Source: Bacteroidota bacterium
GTDB lineage: Bacteria; Bacteroidota; Bacteroidia; Cytophagales; Spirosomataceae
Length of the DNA: 64,000 bases
Direction of reading: 5' to 3'
Assembly (NCBI GenBank): GCA_020161355.1
Contig: JAIUOF010000001.1
Coordinates: 248,001-312,000 of the forward strand
Every line of letters starts with the position of its first letter. The first letter of the stretch is position 1. Shown here piece after piece: positions 8,911 to 17,570 of the stretch. Position numbers and translations under genes: made by a program. The notes under the pieces are model-generated. The model had not been told where the DNA came from. It ran no database searches and saw only the letters and a program-made list of their open reading frames with translations.

Positions 8911-8981
8911 TTTTTTTATAAATAATGCCACGAAACTGATTTTAGGTACAAAAATACTAAGGCTTTAAAACTTTGAATAAT

Positions 8982-8989
8982 TATATTTG
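8982..8989 (+). promoter_or_regulatory. Bacteroidota -7 element upstream of ferredoxin
   Basis: TATATTTG matches the Bacteroidota -7 consensus TAnnTTTG exactly and lies 24 bp before the ferredoxin ATG, giving a leader of roughly 15 to 20 nt. The -33 box is not clear. Confidence 0.5.
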
Positions 8990-9013
8990 TTATTTAAATA
9001 AAAAACAGGTCAA

Positions 9014-9361
9014 ATGGCGATTATAATAACAGATGAATGTATAAACTGCGGTGCTTGCGAACCAGAATGTCCTAATACTGCAATATATGAAGGAGGGATT
9101 GAATGGACATACGCCGGAGGAACCAAACTTACAGAGGTTGACTTTGGCGATGGTAATATTATTAAAGCCAACACTTCGATGAAACCCGTAAGCGATGAAT
9201 TTTATTATATAGTAAGTGATAAATGTACTGAATGTACAGGTTTTCACGAAGAACCACAATGTGCTGCCGTTTGTCCGGTGGACTGTTGTGTGCCTGATCC
9301 TGACAATGTTGAAGATGAGGAGACTTTGATGGCTAAAAAAGCCTGGCTTCACGCAGAATAA
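9014..9361 (+). CDS. fdx: 2[4Fe-4S] ferredoxin (Alvin type)
   Basis: A 115-residue ferredoxin with one standard cluster motif ([12 protein letters not shown], near residue 11) and a second motif with an insertion between the second and third cysteines ([18 protein letters not shown]). That spacing, and a C-terminal extension, are typical of the Allochromatium-type low-potential 2[4Fe-4S] ferredoxins. It carries electrons in the cytoplasm; no dedicated partner enzyme lies beside it. It is monocistronic and has its own terminator. Confidence 0.92.
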   Translation: MAIIITDECINCGACEPECPNTAIYEGGIEWTYAGGTKLTEVDFGDGNIIKANTSMKPVSDEFYYIVSDKCTECTGFHEEPQCAAVCPVDCCVPDPDNVEDEETLMAKKAWLHAE

Positions 9362-9385
9362 TCATTTAATAAATAATTTGGGGAA

Positions 9386-9416
9386 AGCAGCTCTGGATCA
9401 GGGCTGCTTTTTTTTG
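9386..9416 (+). terminator. Rho-independent terminator of ferredoxin gene
   Basis: A 9-bp stem (9386-9394 with 9400-9408, one G-U pair) has loop GGATC and is followed by a run of T to 9415. Confidence 0.9.
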
Positions 9417-9728
9417 TATTTTTTTAATTAGGTATATATGTTCAGTTTAAATTATTAAGGCTTTTCTACTTAATAATTTTTTAAAATGCTATTTTGAAAA
9501 TTATGTAAAATTGTTAAAATCAAAATTAAATTTTACAAAAAAATACAAACACAGAATTTTATAAAAATTTAAAATAAATCGTGCAAAATTAAAAATTAGG
9601 TAAAAAATATATTAATATTTCAAGAAAGTATATATTTTTTCGAAAAAACTTTCAAAAATTAAACTTCAAAATTTGATTTGGATAAAAAAATCATACAGGT
9701 TTGCTGAAAAATATAACATACCATTTTT
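9417..9728. other. AT-rich intergenic region before the ammonium cluster
   Basis: About 310 bp of very AT-rich DNA with no supported open reading frame. It must hold the promoter of the porin-amt operon. I found neither a convincing TTTG/TAnnTTTG pair nor a sigma-54 GG-N10-GC pattern. Confidence 0.5.
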
Positions 9729-9751
9729 TAATTTAAACCAAAGAAAATTAT
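9729..9751 (+). repeat. Shared leader motif, copy 1
   Basis: This 23-bp stretch ends at the start codon of the porin gene and is identical to 13239-13261 just before amt2. The core is ATTTAAACCAAAGAAAATTA. A diverged relative (AACTTAAACCAATCGAAG, 12863-12880) precedes the P-II gene. Confidence 0.8.
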
Positions 9752-10913
9752 GAAGAGAGTATTTTTAACATTTTTAGGAGCAAGTTTGTCATTAGCAGCT
9801 CTTGCAACTGAAGATCCGACAAAACCCAATAAAACTGAGAAAAAAGTTGAAAAGAAAGAAGAGGTAAAAGCTGTGGCAGCGGAAGAGCCCAAAAGCCCAT
9901 TGAGCTTTAGCGGTTACGTTGATACCTATTATTTTGCCAATTTCAATGGCGTTCAGTCAAATCTTGGTGCTTCAGGTTTTGAAAGAATCTTCGATCAAAA
10001 GGCTAATAATTTTCAGATTGGTTTAGCTCAAATGAAAACCACCTATACAACTGATAAAGTTACGGGGGTAATTGATTTGACATTTGGTAACCATGGCGAT
10101 CTTGGAAACTACGGTAACACGATGAGTCCGCTTGGAGAAGGCATAGGAACGACCGGTCTTGCCATCAAGCAAGCTTACATTGCCTGGAAATTGGGTGCGA
10201 AGGCTACACTTACAGGTGGTCAGTACGGTACCAATGTGGGTTATGAGGTGATTGATGCTCCGGTTAACTTCAATTATTCCTTGTCAAATCTTTTCGGTAA
10301 TGGCCCTTTTTACCATACAGGTATCAAGCTTGATATTGCTGCAACTGATAAATTTGGATTTATGGTAGGTGTGGTAAATGGATTGGACAGTAAGGATGAT
10401 TTTAATAAAGCCAAAGGTATTCAGGGGCAAATTACCCTAAAACCAACCGATACCTGGTCAGTGTATCTTAACTATTTTGGGTCAAATGAAGGTGCTGAAG
10501 AAAAAGATATGTATAGCTGGTTTGATTTAACTACTTCTATGCAGGCCACTGAAAAACTTCTCGTTGGCTTAAATGCTGCTTATGGAAAAAATTCCATAGG
10601 TTCATGGGGTGGAGCAGCTCTTTATCTCAACGGTAAAGTTTCTGAAAAATTCTCTTTAGGAACCAGAATTGAATATTTCGATAACAGTAAAGGTGGTATC
10701 TACCTGGTCGATGAAAATGGTGGTGGTGTTTCTACTACTGGTATTACACTTACCGGAAGTTATAAAGTATCTGACAATTTGATGTTTAAGCCTGAGTATC
10801 GTTTTGATTCTTACAAAAATTCGGCTGGGACTTTCCAATTGTATGACAAAGATGGCAAATTGACTAAAAAATCTCAATCAACATTGGGTGCTGCATTGAT
10901 TTTCTATTTCTGA
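9750..10913 (+). CDS. Outer-membrane beta-barrel porin (Bbp2-like)
   Basis: A 387-residue protein with a signal peptide (MKRVFLTFLGASLSLAALA), then a lysine/glutamate-rich linker (about 21-49). A barrel follows, starting at SFSGYVDTYYFANFN and ending with phenylalanine in AALIFYF, the usual C-terminal outer-membrane signal. It resembles the OmpL-like beta-barrel porin-2 family that often accompanies amt genes in Bacteroidota. It precedes amt1 by 44 bp on the same strand with no terminator between, so passage of a nitrogen compound across the outer membrane is a reasonable inference. Confidence 0.8.
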   Translation: MKRVFLTFLGASLSLAALATEDPTKPNKTEKKVEKKEEVKAVAAEEPKSPLSFSGYVDTYYFANFNGVQSNLGASGFERIFDQKANNFQIGLAQMKTTYTTDKVTGVIDLTFGNHGDLGNYGNTMSPLGEGIGTTGLAIKQAYIAWKLGAKATLTGGQYGTNVGYEVIDAPVNFNYSLSNLFGNGPFYHTGIKLDIAATDKFGFMVGVVNGLDSKDDFNKAKGIQGQITLKPTDTWSVYLNYFGSNEGAEEKDMYSWFDLTTSMQATEKLLVGLNAAYGKNSIGSWGGAALYLNGKVSEKFSLGTRIEYFDNSKGGIYLVDENGGGVSTTGITLTGSYKVSDNLMFKPEYRFDSYKNSAGTFQLYDKDGKLTKKSQSTLGAALIFYF

Positions 10914-10957
10914 TTTTAAGTTTTTAATAATTGTACAACGTATAAACCTCTTTTTTT

Positions 10958-12289
10958 ATGACCGCAAAAAGTGTAAAGCCCTCGTATGTGCCATTAGCAA
11001 TTTTGGCTGTTGTGACTATCATGTCTTTAGTGTTCCCATCAATTCCATCAGCTATAACCACAGAAGGTATTAATAGTGGTGACACTGCCTGGATGTTGGT
11101 TGCATCGGCTTTGGTTTTGATTATGACTCCCGGCCTTGCTTATTTCTATGGTGGAATGGTTAATGCCAAAAACGTAATCTCGACCATGTTGCAGAGTTTT
11201 ATCGCAATGGGAGTAATTTCAATTATCTGGGTTGTAGTAGGTTATAGCCTTGCCTTTGGTGAAAGTATCGGTGGATTTGTTGGAAATCCAATGTCACACT
11301 TTATGTTTAAAGGAGTCTTGGATGCCAAACCTTGGGGTACTATTCCTGCTATTGTGTTTGCATTTTTTCAATTAAAATTTGCTGTAATTACTCCTGCACT
11401 TGTTACCGGATCATTGGCTGAGCGTATCAATTTCAAGTCTTACGTGGTATTTATGGTACTGTTTAGCCTTTTAATTTATGCTCCATTGGCTCATATGACT
11501 TGGGCACCTGGTGGTTTTCTGTTTGAAATGGGAGTGCTTGACTTTGCTGGTGGTACTGTTGTGCATATGTCGGCTGGTTGGGCTGCTTTGGCGGGTGCCA
11601 TTTATCTGAAAAGACGTCGTTCGCACATTGATAATAGTTTCCTTCCACCTGCAAATATTCCTTATGTATTGCTTGGAACAGGTCTTTTATGGTTTGGATG
11701 GTTTGGATTTAATGCAGGCTCAGCTTTAAGTGCAGGTCCTTTGGCAGCACTTGCTTTTGCCACAACCAATACTTCAGCAGCAGCAGCAGGTATTGCCTGG
11801 GTTCTTTTTGATGCTGCCCGAGGTAAAAAAGTATCAGCCCTTGGGTTTAGTATTGGTGTAGTTGTGGGCTTGGTTGCTATCACTCCTGCTGCAGGATTTG
11901 TTACTATACCTCATGCATTGGTAATTGGGGTTGTTGCTTCTATTATTTCCAATGTGTTGGCACATTACAAAACCAAAACAGCTCTTGATGATACCCTTGA
12001 TGTATTTCCTTGTCACGGAGTGGGTGGAATGGTAGGTATGGTATTTACCGGTATTTTCGCTACTTCTGCTGTTAACAGTGTGGTTACAGATCAAGGTTTG
12101 TTTTTTGGTGAGACTACATTATTTATCAAGCACATGGTTGCCCTTGCATTAGTTTCAGCATTTGCGTTTATCATGTCGTTTATAGTATTAAAAATCACTG
12201 ATATCATTGTGCCTTTGAGAGTAAGTGAAGAAGATGAAAAAATTGGACTGGATATTAGTCAGCATGATGAAGCATTGTTAGAAGCCTAA
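10958..12289 (+). CDS. amt: Ammonium transporter (Amt family), first copy
   Basis: A 443-residue Amt/MEP/Rh-type channel with about 11 membrane segments. Family marks are PGLAYFYGGMVNAKN, the twin pore histidines in TVVHMSAGWAALAGA and CHGVGGMVGMVFTG, and WFGWFGFNAGSA. The first about 30 residues hold an extra hydrophobic stretch (LAILAVVTIMSLVF), perhaps a signal-like segment. It is probably co-transcribed with the upstream porin. The cytoplasmic tail (SEEDEKIGLDISQHDE) is typical of Amt proteins gated by P-II. Confidence 0.95.
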   Translation: MTAKSVKPSYVPLAILAVVTIMSLVFPSIPSAITTEGINSGDTAWMLVASALVLIMTPGLAYFYGGMVNAKNVISTMLQSFIAMGVISIIWVVVGYSLAFGESIGGFVGNPMSHFMFKGVLDAKPWGTIPAIVFAFFQLKFAVITPALVTGSLAERINFKSYVVFMVLFSLLIYAPLAHMTWAPGGFLFEMGVLDFAGGTVVHMSAGWAALAGAIYLKRRRSHIDNSFLPPANIPYVLLGTGLLWFGWFGFNAGSALSAGPLAALAFATTNTSAAAAGIAWVLFDAARGKKVSALGFSIGVVVGLVAITPAAGFVTIPHALVIGVVASIISNVLAHYKTKTALDDTLDVFPCHGVGGMVGMVFTGIFATSAVNSVVTDQGLFFGETTLFIKHMVALALVSAFAFIMSFIVLKITDIIVPLRVSEEDEKIGLDISQHDEALLEA

Positions 12290-12347
12290 AACCTTATATT
12301 TGCAAAAAAATCACAATTTATTGTGGTTTTGTTGTACTCCAATTAGC

Positions 12348-12381
12348 AAAATACCTGCCTTGTGGTGGGTATTTTCTTTTT
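12348..12381 (+). terminator. Rho-independent terminator of porin-amt operon
   Basis: A 12-bp stem (12348-12359 with 12364-12375, two G-U pairs) has loop TTGT and is followed by CTTTTTATT. Confidence 0.8.
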
Positions 12382-12862
12382 ATTCACTTCACGAGTAAAT
12401 GATTTTCAATTTAGAATCTAAATGTAAACTTAAAGGTTATTTCTGTTTAGAACTTCCTTATAGAATTGTAATATTTTTATATAATTAGCTAAAATGAAAA
12501 AAATCATTTTATTAGTTTAAAAAAGTCAATAATGATTAAAAAAATTGAAAAATAAGCTAAAAACTAGTTTAAAAAATTTAATAAATATGTTAAAAAAGTT
12601 TGAAATTATATTATTCAAATACAATTTGTACTTTTCTAATATTAAATAAAACTATTCCGAATTAAATTTTATCTAAATAGATAAAAAAGAATTTTAATTT
12701 TAAAAAATATAAAAAATAAAGAATAAAATTTGGAAAAATGAAACAAATGTATTTATTTTACTAATAGATAGAATAGTAAATGTCGGGTGGCAAAATATTT
12801 TATTTAGTACAGAATTTGTATTTTTTTTATATTTTTTAACAAAGTCTGAAACTCATATTTTT
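12382..12862. other. AT-rich intergenic region before the P-II gene
   Basis: About 480 bp, strongly AT-rich with long A and T runs, and no supported open reading frame. It should contain the promoter of the glnB/amt2 operon. No perfect TAnnTTTG with a correctly spaced TTTG was found. Confidence 0.5.
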
Positions 12863-12886
12863 AACTTAAACCAATCGAAGAAACTT

Positions 12887-13225
12887 ATGAAAAGAGTAGA
12901 AGCCATTATTCGAAAATCCAAATTCAATATGGTGCAAGAAGCTTTACATGGAGCAGGTATTGATTTCCTTTCTTATTGGGAAGTAAGAGGCCAGGGTAAA
13001 GTAGTAGAAGAGCGTTCTTATCATGGAATGTTGTACAATACCTCAATAATTGAAAGAATATTGATTAGCTTTTATTGCCAGGATCAATTTGTAGATTCCG
13101 CCATAAAAGCGATTTTAGCCTCAGGTCACACCGGAGAAATTGGTGATGGAAAGATTTTTATTAGTGATGTAGAAAAAGCAATAAAAATCAGAACAGGCGA
13201 GGAAGGTGCTCCGGCCCTTAATTAA
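12887..13225 (+). CDS. glnK: P-II nitrogen regulatory protein
   Basis: A 112-residue P-II protein. The start MKRVEAIIRKSKFNMVQEAL and the B-loop TGEIGDGKIFISDVEKAIKIRTGEEG are diagnostic. The T-loop is divergent (GQGKVVEERSYHGMLYNT), but Tyr50 falls where Tyr51 of E. coli GlnB is uridylylated. It binds ATP/ADP and 2-oxoglutarate and docks on Amt. The gene is 42 bp upstream of amt2 and co-oriented, the classical glnK-amtB arrangement, so GlnK is the better label than GlnB. Confidence 0.93.
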   Translation: MKRVEAIIRKSKFNMVQEALHGAGIDFLSYWEVRGQGKVVEERSYHGMLYNTSIIERILISFYCQDQFVDSAIKAILASGHTGEIGDGKIFISDVEKAIKIRTGEEGAPALN

Positions 13226-13238
13226 AATTAATATTACA

Positions 13239-13261
13239 TAATTTAAACCAAAGAAAATTAT
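13239..13261 (+). repeat. Shared leader motif, copy 2
   Basis: Identical over 23 bp to 9729-9751. Here it ends 6 bp before the amt2 start codon, lying between the P-II gene and amt2. Confidence 0.8.
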
Positions 13262-13267
13262 AATAAA

Positions 13268-14509
13268 ATGGAAGATATTTCGACTCAATTATCTGAAATG
13301 ACCACCTCAATCAATAGTTTGTGGGTGTTGATTGCGGCTTGTCTTGTAATGTTTATGCAAGCAGGTTTTGCTCTCGTGGAAGTGGGTTTTACCCGTGCAA
13401 AAAACGGTGCTAATATTTTGATGAAAAACCTGCTGGATTACGCTGTAGGATCATTAATATTCTGGTTTATAGGTTATAGCCTAATGTTTGGCGAAGATGT
13501 GTCTGGCGTAATTGGTAAAGTAACACTGTTTTTTGGTGATGATTCAATGGAGGGGTTACCTCCCTATACCACTTTATTTTTCCAGACTGTTTTCGCAGCA
13601 ACAGCCGCCACTATTGTTTCTGGTGCTATGGCTGAGCGTACCAAATTTATCGCATATTTAATTTACAGTCTGGTAATTTCTTTGATCATATATCCGGTAT
13701 CGGGTCACTGGACCTGGGGTGGAGGATGGTTGTCCAAAATGGGCTTTGTTGACTTTGCGGGCTCAACCGTAGTACACTCTGTGGGTGGTTGGGCTTCTTT
13801 GGTAGGGGCATTCCTTGTAGGTCCCAGAATTGGAAAGTATGTAAAAGGTAAGCCTGTGGCAATTCCTGGACACAATCTTGTTTTAGGTACTCTGGGTGTA
13901 TTCATACTTTGGTTGGGTTGGTTTGGATTTAATCCAGGCTCACAATTGGCCGCAGTGGGAAAAGACAATGCTATTGCGGTTGCACATATATTTATGACTA
14001 CCAATATTGCTGCGGCCGCAGGTGCTATCGCCTCAATGATTGTTTCATGGTTCAGATATAAGAAGCCTTCGCTTTCTGTAACACTAAATGGAGCCCTTGC
14101 CGGTTTGGTTGGTGTTACTGCAGGTTGTGCCGCAGTTTCGCCGATAGGGGCTTTGTTTATTGGTATCATTTGTGGAATCGCATTGGTATTTGCTTTGGAA
14201 TTCTTTGAGAAAATTCTGAAAATTGATGATCCTGTAGGAGCAATTTCAGTTCATGGAATTAATGGAGCATTGGGAACATTGCTGGTAGGTGTTTTCTCTA
14301 CTTCAAGCGGCTTAGCTTACGGATTTGGGTTTAAGCAGTTAGGCATTCAGGCAGTAGGGGTGTTTTCTACCATGGCCTGGGTTTTGGTAACTTCATTTAT
14401 TTTGTTCAAAGCTTTGCAGTTGACTGTTGGTCTTCGTGAAAGCGACAGAGTACAGGAAGAAGGTCTTGATATTTACGAACATGGAGAGACTATATATAAC
14501 AATCTATAA
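13268..14509 (+). CDS. amt: Ammonium transporter (Amt family), second copy
   Basis: A 413-residue Amt channel, only distantly similar to the first copy. It starts directly with FALVEVGFTRAKNGANILMKN and lacks the longer N-terminus of amt1. The twin histidines are in TVVHSVGGWASLVGA and SVHGINGALGTLLVG, and WLGWFGFNPGSQL marks the pore region. It follows the P-II gene on one transcript, so this is the channel most likely controlled by it. The tail ESDRVQEEGLDIYEHGE is the usual P-II-responsive C-terminus. Confidence 0.95.
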   Translation: MEDISTQLSEMTTSINSLWVLIAACLVMFMQAGFALVEVGFTRAKNGANILMKNLLDYAVGSLIFWFIGYSLMFGEDVSGVIGKVTLFFGDDSMEGLPPYTTLFFQTVFAATAATIVSGAMAERTKFIAYLIYSLVISLIIYPVSGHWTWGGGWLSKMGFVDFAGSTVVHSVGGWASLVGAFLVGPRIGKYVKGKPVAIPGHNLVLGTLGVFILWLGWFGFNPGSQLAAVGKDNAIAVAHIFMTTNIAAAAGAIASMIVSWFRYKKPSLSVTLNGALAGLVGVTAGCAAVSPIGALFIGIICGIALVFALEFFEKILKIDDPVGAISVHGINGALGTLLVGVFSTSSGLAYGFGFKQLGIQAVGVFSTMAWVLVTSFILFKALQLTVGLRESDRVQEEGLDIYEHGETIYNNL

Positions 14510-14527
14510 TATTTAGAAATTAAAAAG

Positions 14528-14560
14528 AAAGGCACTTTGGGAAACCGAAGTGCCTTTTTT
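14528..14560. terminator. Bidirectional terminator between amt2 and mtaB
   Basis: A 13-bp stem (14528-14540 with 14545-14557, one G-U pair) has a GAAA tetraloop and a T-run on the plus strand. The minus-strand reading also ends in T residues, and the mtaB stop is at 14559, so it probably serves both convergent genes. Confidence 0.85.
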
Positions 14561-15890
14561 AGTGAATTAATACTTCCTGAGGTTCCGTTACTTCTACTTC
14601 CAGTTTATCATTTATAGTCACTAAATTTACATTCTTGGTTTCATTTACCAATAAAGGGTCGTATTTGGCGGTTACTTTGATGTAGTTATCTGTAAAGCCA
14701 CTCATCATGCCTTCATTTTCTTCATTTTCAAATAAAACCTCTCTTTCTGTATTTAAATACTGTTCATAAAAATACCTTTTTTTCTTATCAGAAAGGATAT
14801 GAAGCATCTTTGATCTTTCGGCTCTTTTATTTTGTGGAACAGAGGGCTTTATGCCTATCGCAGCTGTATTTTCTCGTTCTGAGTAGGTAAATACGTGCAG
14901 GTAGCTGATATCTAATTCATTCAGGAAATTATAGGTTTCGAGAAAAAGCTCGTCTGTTTCGCCAGGGTGACCTACTATGACATCGACGCCAATGCAGCAA
15001 TCTGGCATTACCTCTTTGATTTTGGTGACTCTTTCCTGGTACAATTCCCTCTTGTAACGTCGCTTCATTAAGCCAAGAATTTTGTTAGACCCAGATTGTA
15101 ACGGAATATGAAAATGCGGGACAAATCTTTTTGATTGTGCCACAAATTCTATGATTTCGTTGGTTAGCAAATTAGGCTCTATACTCGAGATTCTGAATCT
15201 TTCAATTCCTTCTACCTCATCCAGAGCTTTTATTAAATCAAGAAATAATTCATTCCTTTGGCCATTTATTAAGCCAAAGTCTCCGATATTTACGCCGGTC
15301 AGAACAATTTCTTTTACGTCATTTGAAGCAATCTCTCTTGCAGCTTTTACGATGTTTTCAACCGTATCCGATCTGCTGGCACCTCTTGCCAATGGAATAG
15401 TACAATAGGCACAAGGATAATCACAGCCATCCTGTACTTTAAGGAACGTACGGGTACGATCATTGAGAGAGTAGGAGGTATGATAATCCAGCTTTTGGTC
15501 TATTTCTGATGCAAAAACTTTTCCCGGTTGCCTGATTGTGGTCTTTTCTTTTTCAAAAGTCCCTAAAAGCTCGTGTAATCTGAATTTTTCGGCTGCACCA
15601 AGCACAGCATCCACACCTTCTATTTCAGCTATTTCTGCAGGCTTTAATTGAGCGTAGCAGCCTACAATAGCTACAAATCCATCAGGGTTTATTTTTTGAG
15701 CTTCTTTTACGATTTTTTTACACTTTTTGTCGGCATTATCAGTCACCGAGCAGGTATTGATGACAAAAATGTCCGGGGTGTCAGTAAAATTAACTTTTCT
15801 GAATCCTTTTTCCTCAAAACTCCTTGATATGGTTGATGTCTCAGAGAAATTGAGTTTACATCCTAAAGTATAAAAAGCGACTTTTTTCAT
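14559..15890 (-). CDS. mtaB: tRNA t6A37 methylthiotransferase MtaB
   Basis: A 443-residue radical-SAM methylthiotransferase. The N-terminal MTTase domain starts KKVAFYTLGCKLNFSE and includes NTCSVTDNADKKCKK. The radical-SAM cysteines are in DGCDYPCAYCTIPLARG, and a TRAM-like domain closes the protein (about 375-440). TLGCK-N at the start is characteristic of MtaB rather than MiaB or RimO. It converts t6A to ms2t6A at position 37 of ANN-decoding tRNAs. Confidence 0.93.
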   Translation of the reverse strand: MKKVAFYTLGCKLNFSETSTISRSFEEKGFRKVNFTDTPDIFVINTCSVTDNADKKCKKIVKEAQKINPDGFVAIVGCYAQLKPAEIAEIEGVDAVLGAAEKFRLHELLGTFEKEKTTIRQPGKVFASEIDQKLDYHTSYSLNDRTRTFLKVQDGCDYPCAYCTIPLARGASRSDTVENIVKAAREIASNDVKEIVLTGVNIGDFGLINGQRNELFLDLIKALDEVEGIERFRISSIEPNLLTNEIIEFVAQSKRFVPHFHIPLQSGSNKILGLMKRRYKRELYQERVTKIKEVMPDCCIGVDVIVGHPGETDELFLETYNFLNELDISYLHVFTYSERENTAAIGIKPSVPQNKRAERSKMLHILSDKKKRYFYEQYLNTEREVLFENEENEGMMSGFTDNYIKVTAKYDPLLVNETKNVNLVTINDKLEVEVTEPQEVLIH

Positions 15891-15910
15891 ATATGCTCAA
15901 AAATGGCCTG

Positions 15911-15942
15911 CAAAAGTACAAACAAAAAGCCCTCCAAACAAA
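15911..15942 (-). promoter_or_regulatory. Promoter of mtaB overlapping the glnII terminator
   Basis: On the minus strand TTTG (15942-15939), a 20-nt spacer and TACTTTTG (15918-15911) match the Bacteroidota TTTG/TAnnTTTG promoter. The transcript would start about 15 nt before the mtaB ATG. The -33 box lies in the loop of the upstream gene's terminator hairpin. Confidence 0.6.
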
Positions 15943-15954
15943 GTTCAGAGGGCT
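15924..15954 (-). terminator. Terminator of type II glutamine synthetase gene
   Basis: A 7-bp GC-rich stem (15929-15935 with 15948-15954) is followed on the minus strand by TTTTT. It lies 23 bp past the glutamine synthetase stop codon. Confidence 0.75.
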
Positions 15955-15976
15955 CTAAGTGTTTATTTTTAAAGAA

Positions 15977-16990
15977 TTATACGTCTGCAGTTTTTACAGT
16001 TTTGATAATTCTGGCAGCTACTTTGTAAGGGTCAGCGGCAGAGTTTGGACGTCTGTCTTCTAACCATCCTTTCCAGCCTTTTTCAACAGCGGCAATCGGA
16101 ATACGGATTGAAGCTCCTCTGTCAGATACACCATATGAGAATGAATCGATTGAAGCAGTCTCATGTTTTCCTGTTAATCTAAGGTGGTTGTCAGCACCGT
16201 AAACAGCTATGTGCTCTTTTACAAACGGACGGAACGATTCACAAATTTTATCGTAAGTGCCTTTGTCACCGCAAGTTCTCAATACAGTATTTGAGAAGTT
16301 GGCGTGCATACCCGAACCATTCCAGTCAAGGTCACCCAACGGCTTACAGTGCCAGTTGATAGAAACACCGTATTTTTCACCGATTCTTTCAAGTATATAT
16401 CTAGCAACCCAAATCTGGTCACCGGCTTCAGCAGCTCCTTTTGCGAAAATCTGGAATTCCCACTGACCTGCAGCTACTTCAGCATTGATACCTTCTACAT
16501 TAAGACCGGCATCAAGACAAGCATCTAGGTGCTCTTCTACGATATCACGACCGAAAGCATTTTTGGCACCTACTGAGCAATAGTATGGTCCTTGTGGTGC
16601 AGGGAATCCGTTTGCCGGAAAACCTAATGGTTTGTTGGTTTCGTCGTTCCAAAGGAAATACTCCTGCTCAAAACCAAACCAGAAATCATTATCATCATCA
16701 TCAATAGTGGCACGGCCATTAGAAACGTGAGGAGTTCCGTCAGCATTCAATACCTCGCACATTACTAAATATGCGTCACGACGCTGAGGGTCTTTGCAAA
16801 TAAATACTGGCTTTAAAAGACAGTCAGATGAACCACCCGGAGCCTGTTCTGTAGAAGAGCCATCAAACGACCACATATCACAGTCTTCAAGTTTTCCTGA
16901 GAAATTGTTTTCAATTTTGGTTTTGCTTCTAAGGCTTTGAGTTGGTTTGTAACCGTCAAGCCAAATGTACTCTAATTTCGACTTTGCCAT
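15977..16990 (-). CDS. glnII: Glutamine synthetase type II (eukaryotic-like)
   Basis: A 337-residue glutamine synthetase of the short GSII (eukaryote-type) family. It starts EYIWLDGYKPTQSLRSKT, with MWSFDGSSTEQAPGGSSD, the metal-site GFEQEYFL, the ATP/glutamate part NWHCKPLGDLDWNGSGMHANFS, and ADNHLRLTGKHET with RGASIRIP at the end. It makes glutamine from glutamate, ammonia and ATP. GSII is rare in bacteria compared with GSI. No adenylylation tyrosine region of the GSI type exists. It lies in a block with two amt genes, P-II and a GSIII gene. Confidence 0.95.
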   Translation of the reverse strand: MAKSKLEYIWLDGYKPTQSLRSKTKIENNFSGKLEDCDMWSFDGSSTEQAPGGSSDCLLKPVFICKDPQRRDAYLVMCEVLNADGTPHVSNGRATIDDDDNDFWFGFEQEYFLWNDETNKPLGFPANGFPAPQGPYYCSVGAKNAFGRDIVEEHLDACLDAGLNVEGINAEVAAGQWEFQIFAKGAAEAGDQIWVARYILERIGEKYGVSINWHCKPLGDLDWNGSGMHANFSNTVLRTCGDKGTYDKICESFRPFVKEHIAVYGADNHLRLTGKHETASIDSFSYGVSDRGASIRIPIAAVEKGWKGWLEDRRPNSAADPYKVAARIIKTVKTADV

Positions 16991-17512
16991 ATTGTAATAA
17001 TTTAATATTGATTCGGTTTTGTTTTTAAAATTATGTTACAAATATATACGTAGAATCAGAATAAAATTTCTTCATTTTAAAAAAATCATACTTTTTATTT
17101 CATTTTGTTTGAAAAATACAATTATTTATCGGAAAATTGAGATTTTAATAAAGATTGAGGTTTGAAATTTGGCTTTTATTTTGAAAAAAATTAAAATAGA
17201 ATGAGAATTGTGTAAAAAAGTAAACCTAAAATTCCTGTATTTTATATTTTTTAAATGTTTTGGTGAAAAAATAAACCTTGTTTTTGATTTTTTTAAAAAA
17301 TTAAATATTGTATTTTTCCCATATTAAAAAAAACTAGAAGATTTTTATTTATAATGAATGATCTTAAGTGGCATTTGATTTTGTTTCCAAAGATTTTCAA
17401 AAGATAATTTTGTTAGATTCCGGATATTTCCAATCAATATATTAGGTTAACCATAGGGCCTACTCTCAGTTATTTATTAGTTCAATTGTTAAACCTTTCT
17501 ATTTGAGAAAAT
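16991..17512. other. AT-rich intergenic region upstream of glnII
   Basis: About 520 bp with long A/T tracts and no supported gene. The part next to glnII carries its likely promoter (17039-17046); the rest shows nothing recognisable. The length suggests upstream regulatory sites for the nitrogen gene, but no dyad stood out. Confidence 0.5.
17039..17046 (-). promoter_or_regulatory. Bacteroidota -7 element upstream of glnII
   Basis: TATATTTG on the minus strand (17046 to 17039) matches TAnnTTTG, giving a leader of about 45 nt. The expected -33 position is T-rich but lacks a clear TTTG, as might be seen at an activated promoter. Confidence 0.5.
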
Positions 17513-17546
17513 AAAAAAAATCCCACAGGAATATTTCCTACGGGAT
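17513..17546 (-). terminator. Terminator of sulfatase gene
   Basis: Imperfect hairpin formed by TCCC (17521-17524) with GGGA (17542-17545) and inner AGGA/TCCT pairs. A long T-run follows on the minus strand, and it lies 25 bp past the stop codon. Confidence 0.7.
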
Positions 17547-17570
17547 AAATCAGGATTATTTTTGAAAAGA

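Noticed and set aside
7885..8931. A lux operon, because the acyl-CoA reductase is LuxC-like
   Set aside because: No luciferase, LuxD or LuxE genes nearby; lone LuxC-like reductases are common in this phylum.
9417..12886. Sigma-54 promoters for the amt genes
   Set aside because: No GG-N10-GC pattern at a sensible distance was found upstream of either operon.
13705..14169. Minus-strand frame of 154 codons inside amt2
   Set aside because: Shadow of the Amt coding sequence, without any domain and opposite to a certain gene.
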